64,000 nt of DNA from Streptomyces sp. NRRL F-6131. Lineage in GTDB: Bacteria; Actinomycetota; Actinomycetes; Streptomycetales; Streptomycetaceae. Numbering within the stretch: the stretch's first letter is position 1; every line of letters starts with the position of its first letter. The notes beneath the pieces are model-generated. The model saw only the letters and a program-made list of their open reading frames with translations. It did no database searches and had not been told where the DNA came from. Below, in pieces: positions 62,842-64,000 of the stretch. A program made the position numbers and the translations under genes. The stretch covers positions 1 to 64,000 of the forward strand of contig JOHN01000041.1 in assembly GCA_000719695.1 (NCBI GenBank), in the 5' to 3' direction.

Positions 62842-64000
62842 GCGGGCCACCCCGCGTGGGAGCGTGCTGCCGCAGCGTCGAGGCCGAGGGCAGCCCGGAC
62901 GCTGTGCTCGATGCCGGCGGCGTCCAGGCCGGCCTCGTGCAGGAGCTCGGTACGGGTGCCGTGGGTGAGGTAGGCGTGTGGCAGGCCGAGGGCGCTGATC
63001 GGGGTCGCCACGCCGGCGATGCGGCACGCCTCGGCGAGGGCCGCGCCGACGCCGCCGCTGCTGATGGCGTCCTCGATGCTGACGACCAGGCGGTTCCGGG
63101 CCGCGAGAGCGGGCAGCGCGGGGTTGACGGGCCAGCACCATTCCGGATCGACGACCGTCACCCCGATCCCCCCGGCAGCGAGGCGGTCGGCGCTTTCCAG
63201 AGCGGCGGCCGCGAGCGGCCCGACCGGGACCAGGAGGACATCGAGCGGCAGACGGGCGCTGCGGTGCAGGATGTCGATGCCGTCCATCCGGGCGACCGCG
63301 TCGATGGCGGCACCGGTCGCCTGCTTGGGCAGACGCAGGACGGTCGGTCCGCCCACCTCGTCGAGGGCTTCGCGCAGCAGCGCGCGAAGCCGGACGGTGT
63401 CCCGGGGAGCGGCGATCCGCAGCCCTGGCACCGAGCGCAGCACTGCGAGGTCCCACAGGCCGTGGTGGCTCGGCCCGTCCGGGCCCGTCACCCCGGCGCG
63501 GTCCAGCACGAAGGTCACCGCAAGGCGGTGCAGCCCGACGTCCATGAGCACCTGGTCGAAGGCTCGGTTCAGGAAGGTGGCGTAGACGGCGACCACGGGG
63601 TGGAGGCCCGCCGTCGCGAGCCCGGCGGCGCACGTCACCGCGTGTTGTTCGGCGATCCCGACGTCGAAGACGCGCTCGGGGAAGCGCTGCGCCATCTGGT
63701 CGAGGCCGGTGGGCTGGAGCATCGCCGCCGTCAGCGCCACCACGTCGGGCCGCTGTCCGGCGGCTTCGGCCAGCGCCCGGCCGAAGGCTTCGGTCCAGGT
63801 GAGGGCACCGGCCGCGACCGGTGTGCCGGTGGTCGGGTCGAGGACGCCGACGGCATGGAGGTGGTCCGTGCGGTCGGATTCGGCGGGTCCGTAGCCTTTT
63901 CCCTTGGTGGTGATCGCGTGCACCACCACCGGCCCCTCCAGGGAGCGGGCGTGGCGCAGGGCCTCTTCCAGGGCCGGGATGTCGTGGCCGTCCACGGGCC
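62838..64000 (-). CDS. dxs: 1-deoxy-D-xylulose-5-phosphate synthase, C-terminal part
   Basis: The gene runs off the window end; about 387 residues remain. Visible are the end of the thiamine-diphosphate domain ([20 protein letters not shown]), the transketolase pyrimidine domain ([56 protein letters not shown]) and the C-terminal domain. The catalytic Glu lies in GIAEQHA, and the DRAG motif that sets DXS apart from transketolase is present. It performs the first MEP-pathway step and is the first visible gene of the terpene operon. Confidence 0.93.

Overview
The window is high-GC DNA from an actinomycete, most likely a streptomycete (Streptomyces or Kitasatospora). This rests on codon use with G/C at almost every third position, GTG starts, ROK regulators, Tat and sortase-type secretion signals, a fused sigma/anti-sigma factor and a terpene cluster. 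It looks like accessory or arm DNA, because intact operons alternate with many truncated or frameshifted genes and transposase scraps.

1-18.7 kb. The end of a GH15 glucoamylase-type gene is followed, on the minus strand, by a response regulator/histidine kinase pair and a membrane Ser/Thr kinase. Next come a decayed sugar-isomerase/sugar-kinase locus, a Tat-exported GH109-type protein, tatA flanked by IS5-type scraps, a ROK regulator and an APC permease. A secreted HNH-type protein, an unknown protein, a sigma factor fused to an anti-sigma zinc motif and an unusually complete small-peptide transcription unit (17.1-17.4 kb) complete the region. A 17-bp direct-repeat element, CTCA-N7-CTCA, recurs six times in the window, mostly ahead of the signalling genes, and looks like a regulon operator.

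17.5-37 kb. A ROK repressor faces a long plus-strand gene array. It encodes a Gfo/Idh/MocA oxidoreductase, a ribose-type ABC importer (ATPase, two permeases, binding lipoprotein), a TIM-barrel isomerase and a large secreted ThuA/sugar-dehydrogenase/lectin protein. After a terminator come seven tightly coupled genes: a TIM-barrel isomerase, a myo-inositol-phosphate-synthase-type cyclase, a UbiA-like EboC, an isomerase-EboA fusion, a TatD-like EboB, EboE and an EboF-like phosphodiesterase. This is an ebo-type metabolite-traffic operon in which the usual dehydroquinate-synthase-like EboD position is held by an Ino1-type cyclase.

37-56.4 kb. This stretch holds a GH2 glucosaminidase pseudogene, a secreted beta-propeller protein, inverted transposase halves, a broken ParB/Srx-type gene, a sortase-anchored metalloprotease and small secreted or unknown proteins. 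It also holds scraps of an alcohol dehydrogenase, a methyltransferase, a serpin and a polyprenyl synthase. A DUF5131 (Gp37/Gp68)/TcmP gene pair follows, then a serine beta-lactamase-like protein and an IS30/primase-polymerase junction.

56.4-64 kb. A compact minus-strand terpene operon runs dxs (cut by the window end), ispG, a class I terpene cyclase, two SAM methyltransferases, a cytochrome P450 and a polyprenyl diphosphate synthase. It carries its own precursor supply and probably makes a C-methylated, oxidised terpene.
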